From the NCBI GenBank assembly GCA_903897335.1, contig CAIUAY010000268.1, positions 1-39,263 on the forward strand: DNA of 39,263 nt. The letters run 5' to 3'. The stretch's first letter is position 1, and each line of letters begins with the position of its first letter. The notes under the pieces were generated by a model. It was not told where the DNA came from and did not search any database. It worked only from the letters and a program-made list of their open reading frames with translations. Below, one piece after another: positions 7,999 to 15,761 of the stretch. The position numbers were made by a program, and so were the translations under genes. The DNA comes from an uncultured Chromatium sp. Lineage in GTDB: Bacteria > Pseudomonadota > Gammaproteobacteria > Chromatiales > Chromatiaceae.

Positions 7999-9086
7999 GC
8001 AATCTGCTCAATTTTTCAGGCGGGCCTGGCGTCCTGCCCGAAACGGTGCTGGAGCAGACCCGACAGGCCATCGACGCCGTGCCCGAAGTCGGACTCTCGA
8101 TTCTTGGTATCAGCCATCGTTCGGATTGGTTCGCGGCTGTCATCGATGAGACCGAGCGCAACATCCGCCAGTTGCTCAGGCTTCCCGAAAGCCATGCCGT
8201 GCTGTTCCTGCAGGGGGGCGCCACGCTTCAATTTTCGATGATTCCGATGCTCCTGCTGCGCGGACGCCAGCAGGCCGCTGATTATCTGCGCACCGGATAC
8301 TGGAGCGCCAAGGCGATTCCCGAGGCGCGTCGTGAAGGCAACGTGCGGATCGTCTGGGATGGCGAGCCGACGGGTTTCCGGCGACTGCCCCGGATTGACG
8401 AACTGACCTGTTTGGAGACGGCGGCCTATCTGCACTATGTCTCCAATGAAACGGTCGAAGGTCTCCAGTTCCATGACCTCCCTGGACACGACAGCGTCCT
8501 GCGCGTCTGCGACATGTCATCTGATTTTCTGTCGCGTCCAGTCGATCCCGAACGCTTCGATCTGATTTATGCCCACGCTCAGAAAAACCTCGGGCCTGCC
8601 GGCGTCACCATCATCATCCTGCGCCGGAGCCTGCTCGATCAGTCACCGCCGGGATTGCCGGTGATGCTCGACTACCGCGCCCAGCTTGATGCGCATTCGA
8701 TCTACAACACCCCGCCGGTGTTCGCCATCTACGTGGTGCTGCTGGTGACCCGTTGGCTGCTCAATGACATCGGCGGACTGGAGCGAATGGACGCCATCAA
8801 CCGCGCCAAGGCGGCCTGTCTCTATGACAGCATCGACCGCAGCGCGGCGTTTTATCGCGGCTGGGCGGCGACCGTAAATCGCTCGCTCATGAACGTGACG
8901 TTCCGGTTGCCGACTGCCGATCTGGAAGCAGATTTTGTGCGGCAGAGCACCGCGCAGGGTTTCAGTGGACTCCAGGGGCACCGCTCGCTCGGCGGCATTC
9001 GTGCCTCGGTCTATAACGCCATGACCCCGGCTGCCGTCGCATCGCTGGGTCAGTTCATGCTGGAGTTCGCCAAATCGCGTGCGTAA
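7995..9086 (+). CDS. serC: SerC-type phosphoserine aminotransferase
   Basis: Class V, PLP-dependent aminotransferase of 363 residues, the normal SerC length. Family landmarks are NFSGGPGVLPE at the N-terminus, GISHRSDWF, FLQGGATLQFSMIP, YVSNETVEGLQF, the PLP-lysine segment AHAQKNLGPAGVTI, YNTPPVFAIYV, and GLQGHRSLGGIRASVYNAM near the end. SerC interconverts 3-phosphohydroxypyruvate and phosphoserine (and the analogous step in PLP synthesis). The N-terminus has SGGPG where the housekeeping enzyme usually has SAGPA, and the gene starts inside the stop of an ATP-grasp gene rather than beside serA, serB or aroA. It could therefore be either the housekeeping enzyme or a paralogue with a different amino-group acceptor. 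Sequence alone does not settle this. Confidence 0.88.
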   Translation: MSNLLNFSGGPGVLPETVLEQTRQAIDAVPEVGLSILGISHRSDWFAAVIDETERNIRQLLRLPESHAVLFLQGGATLQFSMIPMLLLRGRQQAADYLRTGYWSAKAIPEARREGNVRIVWDGEPTGFRRLPRIDELTCLETAAYLHYVSNETVEGLQFHDLPGHDSVLRVCDMSSDFLSRPVDPERFDLIYAHAQKNLGPAGVTIIILRRSLLDQSPPGLPVMLDYRAQLDAHSIYNTPPVFAIYVVLLVTRWLLNDIGGLERMDAINRAKAACLYDSIDRSAAFYRGWAATVNRSLMNVTFRLPTADLEADFVRQSTAQGFSGLQGHRSLGGIRASVYNAMTPAAVASLGQFMLEFAKSRA

Positions 9087-9141
9087 CCCCGCGCACGGCG
9101 GAAAAAAACAGCTCAACCCGAACCGGTTGCCCGCGTTGTAT

Positions 9142-9157
9142 TGGCAGCCTCGCTGCG
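9142..9157 (+). promoter_or_regulatory. Candidate sigma54 (-24/-12) promoter upstream of prsT
   Basis: The sequence TGGCAGCCTCGCTGCG has GG and GC at the sigma54 spacing (10 bases between) and matches TGGCAC in five of six positions, with CTGC for TTGC. It lies about 180 bases before prsT. PrsR in this locus is a sigma54 activator, which makes it plausible, but the match is imperfect. The surrounding spacer 9087-9337 otherwise holds only a 6-bp hairpin across the serC stop (9078-9097). Confidence 0.3.
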
Positions 9158-9337
9158 GCATTATCCGCCTAGCAAGTTCAAGTGCCTGTCCCAATATGCG
9201 CTTGATCTGGGTTGCTGCCTCAGACCGCTCCGGCGTCATGCCAGCTCGATGGGTGTTTCGCCCAACCCGTTTATGAACAATCCATCTCGACCTTCCGAAT
9301 CCGCTTTATTGTTTCTTCCATCACGCATGAGGGCAGG

Positions 9338-12300
9338 ATGAACACGTCAAGCTCCAGACATCACTATGGACTGACTGCTGCACTGCTGGCGCTGCTGGCC
9401 AGTGGCTGCGCAGCGTCAGACTCTCCGGCTCAGCATCTGGCACGCGCTGAAGCGGCGCTGCAAAAGAATGAACTGCGCACGGCGGTCATCGAACTCAAAA
9501 ATACCTTACAGTCCGATGTCAACCACCAGCAGGCGCGCGCGCTCTTAGGTCAAACCTACTTGCGGATGGGCGATGCCGCTGCCGCGCAACAGGAACTGGA
9601 ACGCGCCCAGAAACTTGGCGCGCCAGTCACCGCCATCCAGCCCTGGCTGGCACGGGCATGGCTGCGGCAGGGCAATGTGCAGCAGGTGCTGGATCTGACG
9701 ATCCCGGCAGATGCGCCAGCGGGATTGCAGGCCGAGCTTCTCGCGCTTCAGTCCGAGGCATCATTGAGCCAGGGCGATTCCTCAAAAGCAGAAACCCGTG
9801 CGACCGAGGCATTGCAGGCGGACAAGGCCAGCGTGTCGGCGCTACTGGCAATGGCGCGGGTGCAGGTGGCAACCGGCAGACTCGATGGTGCCCGCACGGA
9901 GGTGAATCAGGCGTTGCAACAGCAGCCAAATGATGCCGGGGCATTGCTGCTGCTCGGCGAAATCGAACGCACGGCGGGACAACTGGATGCCGCAGAAGCT
10001 GCCTTGACCAAAGCAATGGCCGATCCGGTTGACGGGATCCAGAGTCAACTGAACCGGGTCTATGTACGTATCCAGGCCGGGAAACTCGACGCCGCCGCGC
10101 AGGACATCGAACAGCTGCGCCAGCGTTTGAAGAAAAGCCCTCAGCTCGACTATGCCGAGGGGCTGCTGCGCTATACCCAGAAAGATTATGCCAAAGCCAT
10201 TGAGCGTCTGGATGCGGCACTGGGTGCCAGTCCTGATTTCACGCCTGCACTAACGCTGGCCGGCGCGACCCGTCTGGCTTTGGGTGAACCGGCGCTGGCG
10301 CGCATCCATCTGGAACGGGCAGTGGCCGCGCGGCCTAATGATCTGGCATCACAGCGAATGCTGGCGATGGCGCTGTTACAGCAGGGTGACTCAAAACGGG
10401 CAGAGCAGATAGCGCGCTCGATCCTGCAACAAAAACCAGACGACACCGCAACGATGGATCTGCTGGCCAGCGTACTCATGGCTCAGGGAAAACGCGATGA
10501 AAGCGTGTCCTATCTGCGTCGGGTCAAGGCGGATTTCCCCGACTCTGCCGCAGCCAGCGCACGTCTGGGAGCGGCACTGCTGGATCAGGGCAATTCGCAG
10601 GAAGGACTACGCGCCCTGCAAGAGGCATTGAACCAGAATCCCACTTTCCAGGGTGCCGCCGAGCAACTGGTGCTGGGTGCCGTGCGCGCCGGCGATCTGG
10701 ATCGGGCGCTGAAGGCCGCGCTCGACTATCAGCAGCGTGAACCGGGTTCAGCCCGTGCCCAGACTCTGCTTGGCGTGGTCTATCTCCAGCGCAAGGAAAA
10801 CGCGGCAGCATCTCAGGCGTTTCACCAGGCGCTGACGCTCGATCCTGCTGATCTGGCCGCCAGCAGTGCCCTGGCGGCCATGGCGTTGCAAGACAAGGAT
10901 CTCGACCAGGCAAAAGGCTATTTAACCGCCAGCCTGAAATACCATCCCGATAACGCCCAGTTGCTCATCATGCTCGCTAAGATTGCCATGGCTCAACAGG
11001 ATCAGACGGGGGCAAAATCCTGGCTGGAGACGGCTGTCGAACGCAATCCGAAGGCACTTGAGCCGCGTCTGCTTCTCGCGGCCTACGAGTTGCAGCGCGG
11101 TGAACCCTCGCAGGCCATGGAGACGGCATCCAATGCGCTCGCGTCCTTTCCAGATAACGCCGCGTTGCTCGGCGTCATGGTCGATGCGCAGATTGCGCTG
11201 CGCCAATATGACTCCGCGCAGTCAACGCTTAAGAAACTCAGTGCACTGATCCCGGACAGTCCGCAACTTCGGGTCGCGCAGGCGCTCACCGAGATCGGTT
11301 TGGGAGACCGCAAACAGGCACAGCGCGATCTGGAACAGGCGCTTCGGCTCGATCCAAAATTTGTGTCCGCGATCAATCTTCTGGCGCGGATCGCCATTGC
11401 CGAGAAAAATATCCCGGCGGCGGAACGCCAGCTCCAGGCACTCAAAAATAATCTGGGCTCGACTCACCCGGATGTGTTCCTGATCGAAGGACAGCTTGCG
11501 CAGCTTACGGGCAACTCGTCAGCCGCTAATGATGCCTTTCAGAACCTGCTGACCGCAGGTGGCGCGACGCTCGATGACAATCCGGCGTTATGGGGCGCGG
11601 CTGAACAACTGGTGCTGGGCTATGTGCGTAACGGCGATAACGATGGCGCACTAAAGGCGGCACTGGCTCTGCGTGACCGTCAGCCCGATTCAGCGCGTGC
11701 CCAGACGCTGCTGGGACTGCTCTATCTGCGTCAGGAACACACCGACGAGGCGGAACAGGCATTCAGCAAGGCGCTTGCACTGGAACCTGGAAACATCGCG
11801 GCAAGCAGCGGACTAGCGTCGATCGCCATCCAATCCAAAGAATTTGCGAAAGCGAAAACCTATTATGAGGACAGCCTGAAGCGCAATCCGTTGGACGTGG
11901 GTCTGCTCGCAGGTCTAGCGCGTCTGGCGCTGATTCAGGAAGACCCGACAGCGGCACAGCATTATCTCGAGCAGGCGATGGAACGCAATCCACAACAGCT
12001 CCAGCCGCGACTCTATCTCGGCGCTTTCCATCTTAAACAGGGCGATGCCGAACAAGCCTGGCGCATTTTGTCTACGGTGCGTTCCGATTATCCGCAAGAC
12101 GTAAATCTTTTAGGTCTGCTGGCAGAATCTGAGTTGTCACTCAAGCGTTTTGATGATGCGAACAAGACGCTTCAGGAACTCGCCCGTCTGACCCCAGACA
12201 ATCCGAAGGTGCTGATTGCCATCGCGCAGGCCGAAGCGGGTTTAGAACATCCAGACAAGGCAGAGAAAGCGTTGCAGGAGGCGCTGCGGATTGACCCAAA

Positions 12301-13066
12301 ATCCGCAGCGGCAGTGACTGGACTGGCGCGACTTGCCATCGCTAGACAGTCGGCCACGGAGGCGCAACAACAGATCAACGCGCTGAAGAAGCTCGTCGGG
12401 GCGGAGCATTCGGATGTCCTGCTGCTGGAAGGCAATCTCGCAGAAAGCAGAAAAGACTGGCAGGCGGCACTGGCGTCCTACCGGAAACTGTTTGACCAGA
12501 GTCCGTCCACGGTTAGTCTGCTGTGGCTGATGCGGGCGAGGATGAACACCAACGATGCCGAAGGCGCAAGACAGCAGTTAGCGCAGTGGATGGAACAGCA
12601 TCCCAAGGATGCGCTGATCCAGTTCCAGCTTGCGCAACTTTCCATGAACCTGAAGCACCCAGAAGAAGCCATCACGCAGTTCGAGCAGACGCTCGCGCTC
12701 AATCCGAAGAATGCGGTTGCGATGAACAATCTGGCATGGCTGGTTCAGGATCGCGATCCAGCCAAAGCGTTGGACTATGCCCAAAAAGCCTATGCTGCCG
12801 CACCGAAATCAGCCGACATCGCAGATACGTTGGCCATGGTGCTGCTGCGTAACGGGAAGGTTGCAGAGGCGCGGCGCACCATCGACACGGCGTTGGAGAT
12901 CGACGCCGAAAATGGCAGCATCCTGTTCCATCAGGCGCAGATTCTGCAAAAGGCAGGACTGCCGCAGGACGCCCGGAAAGCTTTGGAATCAGCACTGAAG
13001 CCGGAGCGGCAGTTTGCGGAACGACCAGACGCTGAGACACTGCTGAAATCGTTGCCTGGCGGCTGA
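9338..13066 (+). CDS. prsT: PrsT, TPR-repeat lipoprotein of the XrtA/PEP-CTERM system
   Basis: Large TPR protein of 1242 residues made almost entirely of 34-residue repeats. It starts with a lipoprotein signal (hydrophobic LTAALLALLASGC, lipid-accepting Cys24), so it should be membrane anchored on the periplasmic side. PrsT proteins accompany PrsK/PrsR and exosortase A and probably scaffold or regulate EPS assembly. The protein is longer than I expect for the family because of a segmental duplication: residues 439-752 (GAAEQLVLGAVR...) recur at 753 to about 1060 (GAAEQLVLGYVR...) with a 314-residue offset, including SARAQTLLG and ERNPKALEPRL/ERNPQQLQPRL. The ATG at 9338 is preceded by GAGGGCAGG. 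An open frame extends upstream to 9212, but only the shorter form starts with a signal peptide. Confidence 0.9.
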   Translation: MNTSSSRHHYGLTAALLALLASGCAASDSPAQHLARAEAALQKNELRTAVIELKNTLQSDVNHQQARALLGQTYLRMGDAAAAQQELERAQKLGAPVTAIQPWLARAWLRQGNVQQVLDLTIPADAPAGLQAELLALQSEASLSQGDSSKAETRATEALQADKASVSALLAMARVQVATGRLDGARTEVNQALQQQPNDAGALLLLGEIERTAGQLDAAEAALTKAMADPVDGIQSQLNRVYVRIQAGKLDAAAQDIEQLRQRLKKSPQLDYAEGLLRYTQKDYAKAIERLDAALGASPDFTPALTLAGATRLALGEPALARIHLERAVAARPNDLASQRMLAMALLQQGDSKRAEQIARSILQQKPDDTATMDLLASVLMAQGKRDESVSYLRRVKADFPDSAAASARLGAALLDQGNSQEGLRALQEALNQNPTFQGAAEQLVLGAVRAGDLDRALKAALDYQQREPGSARAQTLLGVVYLQRKENAAASQAFHQALTLDPADLAASSALAAMALQDKDLDQAKGYLTASLKYHPDNAQLLIMLAKIAMAQQDQTGAKSWLETAVERNPKALEPRLLLAAYELQRGEPSQAMETASNALASFPDNAALLGVMVDAQIALRQYDSAQSTLKKLSALIPDSPQLRVAQALTEIGLGDRKQAQRDLEQALRLDPKFVSAINLLARIAIAEKNIPAAERQLQALKNNLGSTHPDVFLIEGQLAQLTGNSSAANDAFQNLLTAGGATLDDNPALWGAAEQLVLGYVRNGDNDGALKAALALRDRQPDSARAQTLLGLLYLRQEHTDEAEQAFSKALALEPGNIAASSGLASIAIQSKEFAKAKTYYEDSLKRNPLDVGLLAGLARLALIQEDPTAAQHYLEQAMERNPQQLQPRLYLGAFHLKQGDAEQAWRILSTVRSDYPQDVNLLGLLAESELSLKRFDDANKTLQELARLTPDNPKVLIAIAQAEAGLEHPDKAEKALQEALRIDPKSAAAVTGLARLAIARQSATEAQQQINALKKLVGAEHSDVLLLEGNLAESRKDWQAALASYRKLFDQSPSTVSLLWLMRARMNTNDAEGARQQLAQWMEQHPKDALIQFQLAQLSMNLKHPEEAITQFEQTLALNPKNAVAMNNLAWLVQDRDPAKALDYAQKAYAAAPKSADIADTLAMVLLRNGKVAEARRTIDTALEIDAENGSILFHQAQILQKAGLPQDARKALESALKPERQFAERPDAETLLKSLPGG

Positions 13067-13086
13067 CCGTTGCCAGCGTCTGCGTT

Positions 13087-13116
13087 GGTTCGACGTCCTG
13101 TGCGTGACGTCGAACC
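13087..13116. terminator. 11-bp hairpin downstream of prsT
   Basis: A perfect inverted repeat GGTTCGACGTC/GACGTCGAACC with an 8-base loop begins 21 bases after the prsT stop. It lies between prsT and a convergent small gene. No T-run follows on either strand, so it would be a non-canonical terminator or transcript-end stabiliser rather than a textbook intrinsic terminator. The rest of 13117-13219 shows nothing else I can support. Confidence 0.5.
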
Positions 13117-13219
13117 CACCAGATTCTTTGGGTTCCGCATGGCGTAGCCCCGTTTTAGAGCCGCTGCTGATTGGAGCGGTTCCGCACACACAATGTTTGG
13201 CCGCATCGCGAAGCAGTGT

Positions 13220-13411
13220 TTAACCTCTGAAACGCATCACGGAATCATTCTGTCTGAGACAGCCCTGTAACAGGCAGCGATAAACATTCACCAGCACCTT
13301 TTCACGAAAGGTTTTGGGATGGCTCAGGAGATTGATTTCCTGCTCGTAGTAAGCGATGCGTTCCTTAAGCGCCAAACTCTGGATATTGATGTCAGTGACG
13401 GCTTGATTCAT
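13220..13411 (-). CDS. Small hypothetical protein, 63 residues
   Basis: I do not recognise this family. The ATG is preceded by GGAG at an 8-base spacing, and the protein is polar, helical-looking and lacks a signal peptide or membrane segment (MNQAVTDINIQSLALKERI, then a tyrosine- and leucine-rich middle and a C-terminus with two cysteines, RCLLQGC). It is the only reverse-strand gene inside the EPS locus, placed between prsT and the ATPase gene. Upstream on its own strand are a candidate sigma54 promoter (13519-13534) and two CTGTCA/TGACAG dyads, which suggests it is regulated with, or by, PrsR. It could be a spurious frame, but the ribosome binding site and promoter arrangement favour a real gene. 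Confidence 0.5.
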   Translation of the reverse strand: MNQAVTDINIQSLALKERIAYYEQEINLLSHPKTFREKVLVNVYRCLLQGCLRQNDSVMRFRG

Positions 13412-13518
13412 TTGGTATGCTCCATCTGTTTTCCGGTCAGGCTGATCCTGTCGAGATTGCTCAATGCGGGAACACCGTTACTGGCAAGGGATCAAGCCCA
13501 TCTGTCCTGATTGGAAAC

Positions 13519-13534
13519 GCATTTGGCGTACCAG
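13519..13534 (-). promoter_or_regulatory. Candidate sigma54 (-24/-12) promoter for the small reverse-strand gene
   Basis: On the reverse strand, CTGGTACGCCAAATGC has GG and GC separated by exactly 10 bases. TGGTAC matches TGGCAC in five of six positions and ATGC matches TTGC in three of four. It sits about 110 bases upstream of the small gene's ATG and 40-90 bases downstream, in transcription order, of two strong dyads. That is the usual geometry of an enhancer-dependent sigma54 promoter. It has not been tested. Confidence 0.4.
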
Positions 13535-13572
13535 CTTTTTATCGCGCCATTGCTGGACTGTAGGTCGCTGAA

Positions 13573-13610
13573 CTGTCAAAAACTGACAGTAATCCTGTCA
13601 AACATGACAG
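13573..13610. promoter_or_regulatory. Paired CTGTCA/TGACAG dyads, probable activator binding sites
   Basis: Two perfect 6-bp inverted repeats with the same half-sites occur side by side: CTGTCA-N5-TGACAG at 13573-13589 and CTGTCA-N4-TGACAG at 13595-13610. Their centres are about 21-22 bases apart, i.e. two helical turns, so dimers would bind the same face. The site lies between the small reverse-strand gene and the ATPase gene, in the locus that encodes the sigma54 activator PrsR. PrsR is the natural candidate ligand, but this is inference. The rest of 13412-13704 contains the candidate promoter at 13519-13534 and no other gene I can support. Confidence 0.6.
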
Positions 13611-13716
13611 TCATGACGCGCCTTGCGCTGGTCTTGCTGGGACTGACCATGGCACCAATCCGCCTTAACGGCCGCCCGGCGCTGAACACCAAAACTGATC
13701 ACTGATGACGCCAATC

Positions 13717-15732
13717 ATGTATGAACCGTTCTATGGACTCACTGCTGAACCCTTCCGTCTAAGCCCGGATCACCGGTTCTGCTTCAACCACGACAATTTT
13801 GCCAAAGCCAAGGCGTATATCGACTACGCACTGCATCGCGCCGAAGGCTTTGTCATGATCACAGGCAAGCCGGGGACTGGCAAAACCACGCTGGTTCATG
13901 ATCTGCTTGAAAGACTGGCGGGCACCGGGGTGAAGGTCGCCATGCTGATGAGCACCCGACTCGATGCCGATGATCTGCTGCGCATGACCGCCTATGCCTT
14001 CGGGCTTGACCCGAAGGCGCCAAATAAAGCGCTGGTGCTGCAACGGCTGATGGAATGTCTGAGCCAACAGTTTCAGCATGGCAAACGCTCGCTGCTGATC
14101 ATTGATGAATCGCAGGATCTGTCGATTGCCGCGCTGGAAGAGTTACGCCTGCTGACCAACCTCGAACAGTCGGGACAGCCACTGCTACAGATCGTCCTCA
14201 TCGGTCAGGAATCGCTGCGCGAGCTGGTGCGCAGTCCGCAATTGGAACAGCTCCATCAGCGTCTGCTGGCCGCCTGGCATCTGGAACCGCTGAGTCCGCA
14301 GGAAACCATCGGCTATATCCAGCATCGTCTGAAAACGGCTGGCTGGATCGGCGATCCTGAATTCATGCCTGGCGTGATGAAGGCTATTTATGGCTTCAGT
14401 GGCGGCGTGCCACGCATGATCAATCTCGTGTGCAGCCGTTTGCTGCTGCACGGCTTTATCGAGGAACGGCATGTCCTCACGGTTGCGGATGCCGCGTTCG
14501 TGCTGGGTGAACTGCGGCAGGAAGAACTGATTCCGCAGCCAGATATCGAGAATCAGGATGCGGCGAATCTGGCGATGGTGTCTGGCGAGGCAGCAGGTGC
14601 CATGATCGCCGGTCGCGCCCCGATCGACTGGTCGCAGATTGATACCGGTTTGCTGGCCACGCTCAGCCAGGCGGCGCCTGATACCAAGACAGACCAGAAT
14701 GCCCGTCTGCCAGAAATCCCGGTTCAGCCGGCTGCGCAGCCAGACATCAAACCGCTCGCTGAGCATCCGCAGATCAATCAGGTACTGCTGCAAGAGGATC
14801 ATGCCAACTGGACACCCGATACGACGGCGGCAAGTGACCCTGTGCCCTTAGATCAAACGCCCCTGTCGCGTACAGGAACCCGTCACCGCTGGTTCATTGG
14901 GCTTGGTTTGGGACTTGGGCTGGCAGGCGTGGTTGCAGCGGTCTATCTGCGTGAATACGTGGTCTGGCGACCGCTGGTCGAGACTGCTGAACAGTGGATA
15001 CGCGCCACGGCCTCTGACTTGATGGCAACGCCGAACAGGCCAGACACGACAGCGCCGACGCCGGACATTCCCAGAAGCGGTTTGAAACGCAGTGCTTCAG
15101 TGTCGCTGCCGCCACCGCCATTAACTGCTGGGACTCCGGGCGTACTTGGCTCGTCGCCATCCAGTCAGGATGTGGCGCCTTCCTCCGTTCCAGCACCCAG
15201 CCTGCCCGTTGCATCATCCGATGCGCCTGTCGCTGAGTCGGTCAGCCAGACGCCAGACACCCCAGTTTCTACATCAGCGTCACCATCTAACCCCGTCATC
15301 GCGGCAACTGGTGAATCTCTTCCAGAGACGCTGGAAGCGACTCCGGCAGCCTCGATGCCGACGCCTGCACCAGAGCCTGAGCGGTCGCAACCCATCACCG
15401 TGCGCGTCCTCTTTGGCTGGAACAGCGCCGAGGTCGATGCGCGCTTCGCGCCGATCCTGGATGGGGTGGTTGCTCGTCTCAGACAATCCACTCAGGATCT
15501 CGTTGAAATCACCGGTTATTCGGATCGCCATGGCAAGGCGGCCTACAATCTCGATCTTTCGCGCCGACGGGCAAATGCCGTGGCCGATTATCTTGTCCAA
15601 CACGGCATCCCCCGCGAGCGTCTGCGGATCGAAGGTCGTGGCAGACGCGATCTGGTGGAATCAGCGACTCCAGAAATATCTGAATCACAGGGTCGCATGG
15701 TGGATGTCACCGTGTCTGCCACCAGGATGTAA
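13717..15732 (+). CDS. XrtA-associated ExeA-like ATPase fused to an OmpA-type peptidoglycan-binding domain
   Basis: The N-terminal 270 residues are the secretion ATPase usually linked to exosortase A loci (TIGR03015 type, AAA family). They open with MYEPFYGLTAEPFRLSPDHR and carry Walker A GKPGTGKT (K56), Walker B LLIIDESQDL and the late GFSGGVPRMINLVCSR motif. Instead of ending there, the protein continues through a linker, a single TM segment (about 392-411), a Pro/Ser/Ala-rich region (about 430-555) and an OmpA-like domain (about 560-668; ITGYSDRHGKAAYNLDLSRR, RANAVADYLVQHGI, RIEGRGRRD). This predicts a cytoplasmic ATPase linked across the inner membrane to the cell wall. It parallels ExeA of type II secretion, which carries a different peptidoglycan-binding domain. 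ATG 13705 is an alternative start, but the family begins at MYEPFYGL. It is followed 29 bases later by prsK. Confidence 0.9.
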   Translation: MYEPFYGLTAEPFRLSPDHRFCFNHDNFAKAKAYIDYALHRAEGFVMITGKPGTGKTTLVHDLLERLAGTGVKVAMLMSTRLDADDLLRMTAYAFGLDPKAPNKALVLQRLMECLSQQFQHGKRSLLIIDESQDLSIAALEELRLLTNLEQSGQPLLQIVLIGQESLRELVRSPQLEQLHQRLLAAWHLEPLSPQETIGYIQHRLKTAGWIGDPEFMPGVMKAIYGFSGGVPRMINLVCSRLLLHGFIEERHVLTVADAAFVLGELRQEELIPQPDIENQDAANLAMVSGEAAGAMIAGRAPIDWSQIDTGLLATLSQAAPDTKTDQNARLPEIPVQPAAQPDIKPLAEHPQINQVLLQEDHANWTPDTTAASDPVPLDQTPLSRTGTRHRWFIGLGLGLGLAGVVAAVYLREYVVWRPLVETAEQWIRATASDLMATPNRPDTTAPTPDIPRSGLKRSASVSLPPPPLTAGTPGVLGSSPSSQDVAPSSVPAPSLPVASSDAPVAESVSQTPDTPVSTSASPSNPVIAATGESLPETLEATPAASMPTPAPEPERSQPITVRVLFGWNSAEVDARFAPILDGVVARLRQSTQDLVEITGYSDRHGKAAYNLDLSRRRANAVADYLVQHGIPRERLRIEGRGRRDLVESATPEISESQGRMVDVTVSATRM

Positions 15733-15761
15733 CGCGTGACCGTCAAGGTGACTGCCGCGTC

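Noticed and set aside
9212-9337. Upstream extension of prsT by 42 codons
   Set aside because: It would place non-signal sequence before the lipoprotein signal peptide and has no better ribosome binding site.
13653-13668. Possible sigma54 promoter TGGCACCAATCCGCCT for the ATPase gene
   Set aside because: The -24 box is perfect, but the -12 GC is missing at the required spacing (CC instead, or GC one base too close).
13511-13705. 64-codon plus-strand frame before the ATPase gene
   Set aside because: It spans the regulatory dyads, has no ribosome binding site and no protein-like features; the spacer is better explained as regulatory DNA.
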